Source: an uncultured Granulosicoccaceae bacterium
GTDB lineage: Bacteria > Pseudomonadota > Gammaproteobacteria > Granulosicoccales > Granulosicoccaceae
Length of the DNA stretch: 55,672 bases
Direction of reading: 5' to 3'
Assembly (NCBI GenBank): GCA_937922015.1
Contig: CAKZVB010000103.1
Span: 1-55,672 of the forward strand
Shown here: one piece after another, positions 29,514 through 37,334 of the stretch
Numbering within the stretch: position 1 is the first letter of the stretch
Layout: every line of letters begins with the position of its first letter
The notes under the pieces: generated by a model
Databases searched by the model: none
What the model saw: only the letters and a program-made list of their open reading frames with translations
Told to the model about the DNA's origin: nothing
Made by a program: the position numbers and the translations under genes

Positions 29514-31397
29514 ATCGAACGAAAATTCAATGTCAAAGACTGGATAATTCTAGCCTGCGTTCTGGGAGTTGGCGGTCTGGTGATTTTATCCATGTACATG
29601 ACTGACCGGCAGTGGCGCAGTATGGCCTCCATGCAGAACACTATGCATGACCAGGCAGATGATCTGCGCGAACTACGCCGCAGCATGCGGGAAATTCAAG
29701 CGATGGCGGGGTCGGGCAGGCTCACGTCTGGTGCGCATAGCGGTGATGTATCCGCTCAGGATATGGCAACTGACAGTGCCGCGTTCGGGCGCGCGGCGGA
29801 GGCTGTTCGACGCTCTGACTACGCGGAAGGTGACTGGAAAGTCGGTGCGTTTCCGGTCGGGTTAAAAACCATCAGTCCACTGGTGTCATCCGACGTCTAT
29901 GCGGCCACAGTGCAAAGCTATATCGTTGAAACTTTGTTGATTCGTAATCCCGATACACTGGAGTGGAGCGGGCTGCTGGCTCGGGACTGGCAAATTAGCG
30001 AAGATGGACTGACTATTGATTTCACGCTGCGTGATAACCCGGTCTTTTCCGATGGTGTTGCACTGACAGCGCATGATGTGGCGTTTTCCTATCGCTTTAT
30101 CATGGACGAAAAAATAGCGGCGCCGCGTACCCGGTCATCGTTAGAAAAGATCGCCTCTGTGGAAGCATTGGATGATCGACGCGTGAGGTTTGTCTTTGCA
30201 GAGCCCTATTTTGAAAGTCTGGGCCTTGCCGGGCAGATGGATGTTCTGGCTCAGCATTTTTATGAGCCCTACCTTGAAGACCCTGAAACCTTTAACCAGT
30301 CTAAAGGTATTTTACTTGGCTCTGGTCCGTATGCGCTGGTTGATCCCAAGGGCTGGACACCGGATTCCGGACGAGTTGAACTGATTCGGAACCAGCGTTA
30401 CTGGGGAGATGTACAGCCTTCATATGATCGACTGATCTGGAACACCATTGAAAATGACAGCGCCCGTTTAGCCGCTTTTCGCAACGGCACCATAGATGAC
30501 TATAACTCCAAGCCGCGTGAGTATCAGAAGTTGCTTGAAGATGATCAGTTGCAGAAAAGCGCGCGTAATATTGAATACATGAGCCCCACAGCAGGGTACA
30601 GCTATATCGGCTGGAACAGACAGCGAGGTGATACGCCAACGGTATTTGCCGAAAAAAAGGTGCGACAGGCCATGACGTTGCTCACAGACAGGCAGCGTAT
30701 TGTCGATGAAATCATGTTGGGTTATGCAGAGATTGCCGTGAGCCCTTTTAACCCGCGCAGCAGCCAGCACAACCCCAATGTTAAACCCTGGGTCACCGAT
30801 GTTGAAGCGGCTAAGAAATTATTGGCGGAAGTCGGGTTCGATGATCGCGATAACGATGGGGTGCTCGAAAACAGTGAGGGCCAGCCACTTGAATTTGAAC
30901 TGGTGTACTACCAGGACAGTGATGACACACGACGTATAGTGCTGTTTCTCAAAGACCTGTATGCCAGAGCTGGTGTTTCGCTTATTCCAAAACCAAGCGA
31001 GTGGTCAGTGATGATTGATCTGCTGGACAGTCGTAATTTTGATGCCATAACGCTGGGCTGGAGCAGTGGTGTCGAAACCGATATCTACCAGATGTTTCAC
31101 AGTACCCAGATAGATGGTGGTGGCGATAATTTCGTTAATTTCAAAAGCGAGCAACTGGATAGACTGATAGATACCGCCCGTTCAACTGTTGATGAAGACA
31201 AGCGTATGCCGATCTGGTGGCTGGCCGAGCAGATTCTACACGAGGAGCAGCCCTATACCTTTCTTATGCGCAGGAAATCTCTGGTCTTTGTTGACAGACG
31301 ATTAAAAAATATAGAGATAACTAATCTCGGGCTGAATACATCGCAGGTACCAGTGGAAACTTATGTTCCTCTGACGCTGCAAAAGCACACTCAGTAG
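29514..31397 (+). CDS. Membrane-anchored peptide-binding protein of an ABC importer (SBP_bac_5), non-canonical start
   Basis: This extracellular solute-binding protein family 5 member captures oligopeptides. The frame is open upstream of the first usual start (GTG 29580) back to a stop at 29439-29441, with no ATG, GTG or TTG between. The extra residues form a positive N-terminus and a membrane helix (WIILACVLGVGGLVILSMY). AGGAG (29502-29506) lies seven bases before ATC 29514, so AUC is the likely start, giving 627 residues. After the helix come a coiled coil (DDLRELRRSMREI) and the binding domain from about residue 100. It leads the permease and ATPase genes, as yejA does. Starting at 29580 would remove the anchor. 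Confidence 0.8.
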   Translation: MERKFNVKDWIILACVLGVGGLVILSMYMTDRQWRSMASMQNTMHDQADDLRELRRSMREIQAMAGSGRLTSGAHSGDVSAQDMATDSAAFGRAAEAVRRSDYAEGDWKVGAFPVGLKTISPLVSSDVYAATVQSYIVETLLIRNPDTLEWSGLLARDWQISEDGLTIDFTLRDNPVFSDGVALTAHDVAFSYRFIMDEKIAAPRTRSSLEKIASVEALDDRRVRFVFAEPYFESLGLAGQMDVLAQHFYEPYLEDPETFNQSKGILLGSGPYALVDPKGWTPDSGRVELIRNQRYWGDVQPSYDRLIWNTIENDSARLAAFRNGTIDDYNSKPREYQKLLEDDQLQKSARNIEYMSPTAGYSYIGWNRQRGDTPTVFAEKKVRQAMTLLTDRQRIVDEIMLGYAEIAVSPFNPRSSQHNPNVKPWVTDVEAAKKLLAEVGFDDRDNDGVLENSEGQPLEFELVYYQDSDDTRRIVLFLKDLYARAGVSLIPKPSEWSVMIDLLDSRNFDAITLGWSSGVETDIYQMFHSTQIDGGGDNFVNFKSEQLDRLIDTARSTVDEDKRMPIWWLAEQILHEEQPYTFLMRRKSLVFVDRRLKNIEITNLGLNTSQVPVETYVPLTLQKHTQ

Positions 31398-31428
31398 CAG
31401 ATCTCTTGACCAGCGCCAGACACACATC

Positions 31429-32817
31429 ATGTTGAATTACTTGTTGCGGCGAGTCTTTTTAATTGTGCCCACGTTACTCGGCATTACTCTGGTTGTCTTT
31501 ACGGTGATGGCGTCATCGCCGGGAGGTCTGAGTGCGCAAAGTCTGACTGAAGGGGTAATGCAACCTGAAGCCCGTAAATCGATGGAAGAATACTACAACC
31601 GTCGCTATGGTCTTGATCAATCCCCTCCCGTTCAATATCTGCGGTGGTTAAATAACATATCGCCAATCGGTTTTATTCAAAGTGAAGAGCAGGACGGGTT
31701 TAGTTTCAGGCATTTTAGTATTTTCAAAGGTGCTGATCTGGGCGACAGCTTCCTGTATGGGCGGCCAGTGGTTGATTTACTCGGTGAGCGGTTACCTATC
31801 ACCTTGCTGCTAAATCTGATCTCCATACCGATTATTTATATTGTGGCGATTTCGATTGGAGTGCGAGCGGCAACTCAGCGTGGTAAGTCATTCGATGTTA
31901 AGTCCGGCTCGCTGCTTCTGGCGTTGTGGTCGGTGCCGGTAATGCTCGCCGGAATACTGCTAATCGGTTTCTTTGCCAGTGAAAAAAACTGGCACTGGTT
32001 TCCCGAGTCGGGGTTAAGTCGGCGCGAGGCGCTGGACATGCCGTTTTTACCTCATTGGAGCAGTCTTTTTGATGTGTTTGTATTCTTTTTAGCCTCTCTC
32101 GCTACAATCACAGTAGCGCTGGTCGCTAACGCCCGACTGCCTCAATGGTGGCGCAGTGTCGTCTTTGCAGCGATTGGATTTTGTGCCGGACTTGCGATGG
32201 CAGAATCAGTCGGTCAGCCAATAAGTGCTTTCATGCATTTTCTAATTACATTATCAGTGGCCTGCTTTTTCTGGTGGATTGCTTCCAGTGATTTTTACTC
32301 TATCCGGGTGATGCTGGCTGGTTCGATAGGTTTTTTCTGCGCTATTGTTCTGGTGAGGTATTTATTCGATGGTGAATTTGTCAGAGGTTTTTTGTTTGAT
32401 CGCCTTTGGCATCTGGTTTTACCGGTGATTTGTCTGACCTTCGGTGGTTTTGCCTTTCTTGCCAAGTTGGCACGTTCCGCGGTGCTTGAAAATCTTGCTG
32501 CTGATTATGCGCGCACAGCCCGCGCCAAGGGTGCCACTGATAACGTGGTTCTATGGCGACATGTTTTTCGCAACAGCCTCATCCCGCTAATTACGGTTGC
32601 CGCTGCACTGTTACCCGGTCTTCTGGCGGGTTCGGTGATTGTTGAAAGTCTGTTCAGTATTGAGGGCATGGGAAAGCTGGCGGTGGAGGCGGTTAAAGGC
32701 CGTGACCGTGAGTTGGTGTTGTCATTGACATTAATCAGTGGTGTGATGACGTTGGCGGGTTACCTGATTGCAGACCTGTGTTACGCCATTGCTGATCCTC
32801 GAGTGAGCTATGAGTAA
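31429..32817 (+). CDS. Peptide ABC importer permease, YejB/DppB-like, with extra membrane helices
   Basis: This 462-residue inner-membrane permease has the usual N-terminus (YLLRRVFLIVPTLLGITLVVF) and the ATPase-contacting EAA loop near residues 361-387 (ARTARAKGATDN). E. coli YejB has ~364 residues. The excess is mainly a stretch at about 212-320 that looks like four additional hydrophobic helices inserted before the C-terminal permease core. It overlaps the next permease gene by eight bases. Together with the neighbours it forms a complete importer. Confidence 0.88.
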   Translation: MLNYLLRRVFLIVPTLLGITLVVFTVMASSPGGLSAQSLTEGVMQPEARKSMEEYYNRRYGLDQSPPVQYLRWLNNISPIGFIQSEEQDGFSFRHFSIFKGADLGDSFLYGRPVVDLLGERLPITLLLNLISIPIIYIVAISIGVRAATQRGKSFDVKSGSLLLALWSVPVMLAGILLIGFFASEKNWHWFPESGLSRREALDMPFLPHWSSLFDVFVFFLASLATITVALVANARLPQWWRSVVFAAIGFCAGLAMAESVGQPISAFMHFLITLSVACFFWWIASSDFYSIRVMLAGSIGFFCAIVLVRYLFDGEFVRGFLFDRLWHLVLPVICLTFGGFAFLAKLARSAVLENLAADYARTARAKGATDNVVLWRHVFRNSLIPLITVAAALLPGLLAGSVIVESLFSIEGMGKLAVEAVKGRDRELVLSLTLISGVMTLAGYLIADLCYAIADPRVSYE

Positions 32818-34018
32818 TAGTATGGCGGCCGGTGGTTCAAAAAATTTGCAATCAGACATCAGGCGTCGCGGCCTGGGTGCGCGGGTCTTTAGTGATACCT
32901 TTAAAAAACGCGGCGCAAAATTGGGGGCATTGTGGCTGGCAGTATTAGTATTTACAGCGATCTTCGCGCCTTTGCTTGCGAATAGCCGGCCGTTACTGCT
33001 TAGTGCAGACGGTGTGGTTAGCAGCCCGGCGCTAAGGTATTTCACCGCAGCTGATGTGACGCTGTTATGTCTGGGTTTGTTTGCGCTGTTACTGTGTTTT
33101 TGGTCAGCCACCATGGTGCGTAAATTATTGCTAATGGCGGTAATTGGTGCAGTCACTTTTTTAGTAAGCAATCATTACTTCCAGCCACCGAAACTGTCGA
33201 TTTATGAAGAGTACCGGGAAAGCGCCCGCACCAGCCCGCCGGATTGGGTTCTTCAAGCGCCCATTCCCTATTCACCGAAAGACTATTTGCGTGACTACGG
33301 TGATACCGGTTTACAAGCACCTTCAATGACAGCGCAGCGTGTTCACCTGCTGGGTACCACTGAAAATGGTGCAGACCTTTTCAGTCGCATGATCCACGCG
33401 TCAAGACTGGCGCTGGGGATAGGCCTGGTGGCAACTGGTATTGCAATCAGTCTGGGGGTGATTATCGGTGGACTTATGGGGTATTTCTCCGGAATTGCCG
33501 ATATGATCGGGATGCGGCTGGTGGAAATTTTCGAAGCAGTACCCACGCTGTTCCTGTTGCTCACGTTCGTGGCGTTTTTTGATCGCAGTTTGTATATTAT
33601 GATGGTGATAATCGGCCTGACCAGCTGGCCCGGCTACGCCAGATATGTCCGAGCGGAGTTTTTGCGTTTGAGAAGCCAGGACTTTGTACAGGCGGCAGTG
33701 GCCTCAGGGCTGCCATTGGGATCAATATTGTTCCGCCATATACTGCCCAATGCTGTCGCGCCCGTACTGGTGGCTGCAAGCTTCGGTGTGGCATCAGCTA
33801 TTCTTGCAGAGGCAACCTTAAGTTTTTTAGGGTTGGGCCTGATAGATGACCCCTCCTGGGGGCAGATGTTGAATCAGGCGGTGCAGTCTTCGACCTTTAA
33901 CTGGTGGATGGCATTGTTCCCCGGCGGTGCGATATTTCTGACCGTTTTTTCCTATAACCTGATTGGTGAGTCTTTGCGAGATGCTCTTGATCCGTTAACG
34001 CAGCGGGCAGAGCACTGA
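32810..34018 (+). CDS. Peptide ABC importer permease, YejE/DppC-like
   Basis: The second permease subunit has 402 residues. Its first helix (about 38-56) is followed by an extra hydrophobic pair at about 82-120 that the simplest family members lack, then a periplasmic loop and the standard core starting HLLGTTENGADLFSRMI near residue 177. The EAA loop is AAVASGLPLGSILFRHILPN. Its start overlaps the upstream gene, and its stop overlaps the ATPase start (TGATG), which points to translational coupling. Confidence 0.88.
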   Translation: MSNSMAAGGSKNLQSDIRRRGLGARVFSDTFKKRGAKLGALWLAVLVFTAIFAPLLANSRPLLLSADGVVSSPALRYFTAADVTLLCLGLFALLLCFWSATMVRKLLLMAVIGAVTFLVSNHYFQPPKLSIYEEYRESARTSPPDWVLQAPIPYSPKDYLRDYGDTGLQAPSMTAQRVHLLGTTENGADLFSRMIHASRLALGIGLVATGIAISLGVIIGGLMGYFSGIADMIGMRLVEIFEAVPTLFLLLTFVAFFDRSLYIMMVIIGLTSWPGYARYVRAEFLRLRSQDFVQAAVASGLPLGSILFRHILPNAVAPVLVAASFGVASAILAEATLSFLGLGLIDDPSWGQMLNQAVQSSTFNWWMALFPGGAIFLTVFSYNLIGESLRDALDPLTQRAEH

Positions 34019-35646
34019 TGTTGTTGCAGGTAGAAAATCTGCAAACAATGCTGTCTTCAAGCACCGGTGACATACATGCGGTTAAAGGTATTGACCTTCA
34101 GATTGATCGTGGTGAAACCGTCTGTCTGGTTGGTGAGTCTGGCAGTGGCAAATCCGTTACTGCCTTGTCCATTATGCGATTGCTGCCAGAGTCTATCGCC
34201 AATCACCCCTGCGGTGTTGTGTCCCTGAGTTCTGATAACGGGCGACAAAGTATAGATTTACTAACCATTGAAAATGATCAGATGACGCGGGTCCGTGGTC
34301 GCAGGATGGCCATGATCTTTCAAGAGCCTATGTCGTCGTTGAATCCAGTGTTTACCATTGGTGAGCAAATAGCGGAAGCTATTCAACTGACCCAGCCCGG
34401 CACCACGGATTCACAAGCGCGTGCAGTTGCTTTAAGCGCACTGCGCGATGTAAGAATTGATGATCCCGAATCAAGATTCAATGATTATCCGCATCGATTG
34501 TCAGGTGGTCAGCGACAGCGTGTAATGATAGCGATGGCGCTTGCCTGTAAATCTGAATTACTCATTGCGGATGAACCTACCACCGCACTTGATGTGACTG
34601 TGCAGGCCGGCATACTGGAGCTAATCAAAGATCTACAATACACCAGCGGTATGGCCGTATTGTTTATCACCCACGATCTGGGGGTAGTCGCTCAGGTGGC
34701 GGATCGCGTAGCCGTGATGAAGGATGGGTTGATTGTAGAGCAGGGATTGCGTGACGATGTTCTGTACCAGCCAACCCATCCCTACACGCAAAAGCTGGTT
34801 GACTCCTTGCCCGAAAATCTTCAACAGCCCGCCGCCGTCAGAGCGTCCGGAGAGCTATTGGTGGAAACCCGTGATTTGCAAGTGTACTTTCCCGTAAGAA
34901 GCGGACTGTTGCGACGGGTGACTTCCCGGATTCGTGCTGTTGACGGGGTTACTTTAAAAATCAATCGCGGTGAAATAGTCGCTCTGGTTGGCGAGTCGGG
35001 CAGCGGCAAATCGACTCTGGGGCGGGCAATCGTTCGTCTGCTTGAACCTACCGGTGGAAGTGTCTATTTCGAAGGCAAAGACATCACTCGAATAAGCAAG
35101 GAGGCATTTCGGCCGTTGCGCACCGACTTGCAAGTGGTGTTTCAGGATCCACTGTCTTCGTTGAATCCCCGTTTAACGATCGCTACAACACTCACCGAGC
35201 CGATGGCTGTACATCGCATTGGTGAGTCGAATGAGCACAGAATCGAATTGGCGCAACAGTTAATGGAAGATGTAAATTTACCCGCTGACTATATTTGGCG
35301 ATATCCTCACGAATTTTCGGGTGGTCAGCGACAGCGGATTGGAATTGCCCGAGCGCTGGCGGTTAAGCCTAAACTGATTGTATGTGATGAAATTACCAGC
35401 GCGCTCGATGTGTCAGTTCAGGCAGAGATTCTTGAGCTGTTGTTAAAGCTTCGTGAACAGCACGGCTTGACGTTATTATTTATTACCCACAATATTTCAG
35501 TGGTTGAATATGTCAGTGACAGAACAGCCGTGATGCATCGGGGGCGTCTGGTAGAATCAGGGCCGACAGCTGAAGTATGTGGCAACCCAAGACATGCGTA
35601 TACACAAGCGCTAATTGACGCGGTGCCGCGCTTTGGTCGAAACTGA
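34018..35646 (+). CDS. Peptide ABC importer ATPase, fused two-domain (YejF-like)
   Basis: This 542-residue protein carries two complete ATPase domains. The first has Walker A GESGSGKS near residue 39, signature LSGGQRQR near 161 and ADEPTTALD. The second has GESGSGKS near 325, signature FSGGQRQR near 435 and CDEITSALD, in which Ile replaces the usual Pro after the catalytic Glu. One polypeptide therefore supplies both motor domains, as in YejF. The start codon overlaps the stop of the second permease gene. Confidence 0.93.
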   Translation: MLLQVENLQTMLSSSTGDIHAVKGIDLQIDRGETVCLVGESGSGKSVTALSIMRLLPESIANHPCGVVSLSSDNGRQSIDLLTIENDQMTRVRGRRMAMIFQEPMSSLNPVFTIGEQIAEAIQLTQPGTTDSQARAVALSALRDVRIDDPESRFNDYPHRLSGGQRQRVMIAMALACKSELLIADEPTTALDVTVQAGILELIKDLQYTSGMAVLFITHDLGVVAQVADRVAVMKDGLIVEQGLRDDVLYQPTHPYTQKLVDSLPENLQQPAAVRASGELLVETRDLQVYFPVRSGLLRRVTSRIRAVDGVTLKINRGEIVALVGESGSGKSTLGRAIVRLLEPTGGSVYFEGKDITRISKEAFRPLRTDLQVVFQDPLSSLNPRLTIATTLTEPMAVHRIGESNEHRIELAQQLMEDVNLPADYIWRYPHEFSGGQRQRIGIARALAVKPKLIVCDEITSALDVSVQAEILELLLKLREQHGLTLLFITHNISVVEYVSDRTAVMHRGRLVESGPTAEVCGNPRHAYTQALIDAVPRFGRN

Positions 35647-35703
35647 TCCACTTTCACTGAAAGTTGTTTCAAAATTCAACATGGCAGTGCCGGGGAATAC
35701 TCT

Positions 35704-36183
35704 GTGATTGAAATAGAACGTAAGTTTCTGGTGGTTTCAGACCGTTGGCCTTCCGGGTCGAAAAAAATCGAAATGCGACAGGGCTACCTTGCTGATCAAA
35801 ACGGCCTGGTGTGCAGGGTACGGCAAAAGAATGATGATTATTATTTGTCTATAAAGGCTCGGATAGATACCATTTCCAGCTACGATTATGAATATATTAT
35901 TCCGGCTGCTGACGCTGTCACTATGCTCGACAACATCTGCACGGCAACGCCGATTTCAAAAACGCGTCATGAGGTAGAGCACAAAGGGTTGGTGTGGGAA
36001 ATTGATGAGTTTCATGCTCTCAATAAAGGGCTGATTGTTGCAGAGATTGAGTTGCCTCATGCAGACTATACGCTGGAGTTACCCGAGTGGGTGGGTTCTG
36101 AAGTAAGTAGTGATTCACGGTATCGAAATTCTTCCTTGTATCGAAGTCCATGGTCCACCTGGCCGGAAAACGCCGGATCGTAA
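35704..36183 (+). CDS. CYTH-domain (triphosphate tunnel) protein
   Basis: This 159-residue protein begins with the CYTH hallmark ExExK (EIERKF, residues 3-8) and continues with alternating charged strands (RVRQKNDDYYLSIK, WEIDEFHALNKGLIVAEIEL). Small bacterial members usually hydrolyse inorganic triphosphate. The start is GTG. It follows the importer ATPase by 57 bases but is functionally unrelated, and converges with dapE. The true substrate cannot be read from the sequence. Confidence 0.85.
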   Translation: MIEIERKFLVVSDRWPSGSKKIEMRQGYLADQNGLVCRVRQKNDDYYLSIKARIDTISSYDYEYIIPAADAVTMLDNICTATPISKTRHEVEHKGLVWEIDEFHALNKGLIVAEIELPHADYTLELPEWVGSEVSSDSRYRNSSLYRSPWSTWPENAGS

Positions 36184-36205
36184 ATTTCCGGCATCCCGGC
36201 CGGGT

Positions 36206-37330
36206 TCAGGTCAGCAGTTGTTTTACGACAGCTGCGTAGACGTCGGTGAGTTTTTCCAGATCATTGCACGATACACACTCGTCCGCTTGATGTATTGTGG
36301 CATTGAGTGGGCCGAGTTCCAGTACTTCAGCGCCACTCGGCGCGATAAACCGACCATCAGAGGTGCCACCACTGGTTGATAGTTCTGTCTCATAGCCACA
36401 CACTGATCGTATTGCATCAACGGTGGCATCGACCAACTTGCCGCGTTCCGTTATAAAAGGGTGACCGGAAACCCGCCAATTTAATTCGTAGCCTACCTTG
36501 TGTTTATCCAGTATATCCGTGACCCGGGCTTGTAGTTGATCGACGGTGACTTCAGTTGAAAACCTGAAGTTAAAACGTGCGCTTAAATTACCGGGAATAA
36601 CATTATCAACTCCGGTGCCTGCATTGATATTGGATACTTGAAATGTAGTGGGTGGAAAGAACTCGTTGCCATTGTCCCAACTGGCTGATGTCAGCTCGTG
36701 CAGCGCTGCGGATATCGCGTGGACCGGGTTGTCGGCCAGGTGCGGGTAGGCAACGTGGCCTTGTTTACCGTGTACGATCAGATGGCCGTTCATTGAGCCG
36801 CGTCTGCCGTTTTTAATAATGTCACCCAGTTTGTTTGTGCTGGTCGGCTCACCGACAATGCACCAGTCAATCGTGGTGCCTTGTTTAGACAGGTAGTCCA
36901 TTACTTTTACAGTGCCATCAATAGCCGGGCCTTCCTCGTCACTGGTGATTAGAAACCCTATTCTGCCTTTTACAGATTGTTCGGTCATTACTCTTTCAAC
37001 AGCAATCATCATTGCGGCAATGCTGCTTTTCATATCTGCAGCACCGCGACCGTAGATCATTCCATCATGAATCTGCGCTTCGAAGGGTGGGTAGGTCCAG
37101 CTCTCCGGATCACCGGTCGGAACTACATCGGTATGGCCGGCAAACACAAATAGTGGACCGTCTCCAGGTGTCACAGACCACAGGTTGCTGACCTTGCCGA
37201 ATGGCAGGTGTGTATTGCGAAACCCGAGTGGTGACAAATAATCCGCAATAATATTCTGGCATTCCCCGTCTGCGGGAGTGACAGAGTTCTGTCTGATTAA
37301 GGCTTGAGCCAGATCGATAGTGGCGGACAT
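36206..37330 (-). CDS. dapE: Succinyl-diaminopimelate desuccinylase
   Basis: DapE is a zinc peptidase-fold enzyme making diaminopimelate for lysine and peptidoglycan. The 374-residue protein has metal and catalytic residues in GHTDVV (His66, Asp68), GRGAADMKSS (Asp99) and TSDEEGPA (Glu132, Glu133), plus GGTSDGRF near 325. The ATG at 37330 is preferred. A TTG 15 bases further out would overlap glnD. It is the last gene of the minus-strand map-glnD-dapE unit. Confidence 0.95.
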   Translation of the reverse strand: MSATIDLAQALIRQNSVTPADGECQNIIADYLSPLGFRNTHLPFGKVSNLWSVTPGDGPLFVFAGHTDVVPTGDPESWTYPPFEAQIHDGMIYGRGAADMKSSIAAMMIAVERVMTEQSVKGRIGFLITSDEEGPAIDGTVKVMDYLSKQGTTIDWCIVGEPTSTNKLGDIIKNGRRGSMNGHLIVHGKQGHVAYPHLADNPVHAISAALHELTSASWDNGNEFFPPTTFQVSNINAGTGVDNVIPGNLSARFNFRFSTEVTVDQLQARVTDILDKHKVGYELNWRVSGHPFITERGKLVDATVDAIRSVCGYETELSTSGGTSDGRFIAPSGAEVLELGPLNATIHQADECVSCNDLEKLTDVYAAVVKQLLT

Positions 37331-37334
37331 AATT

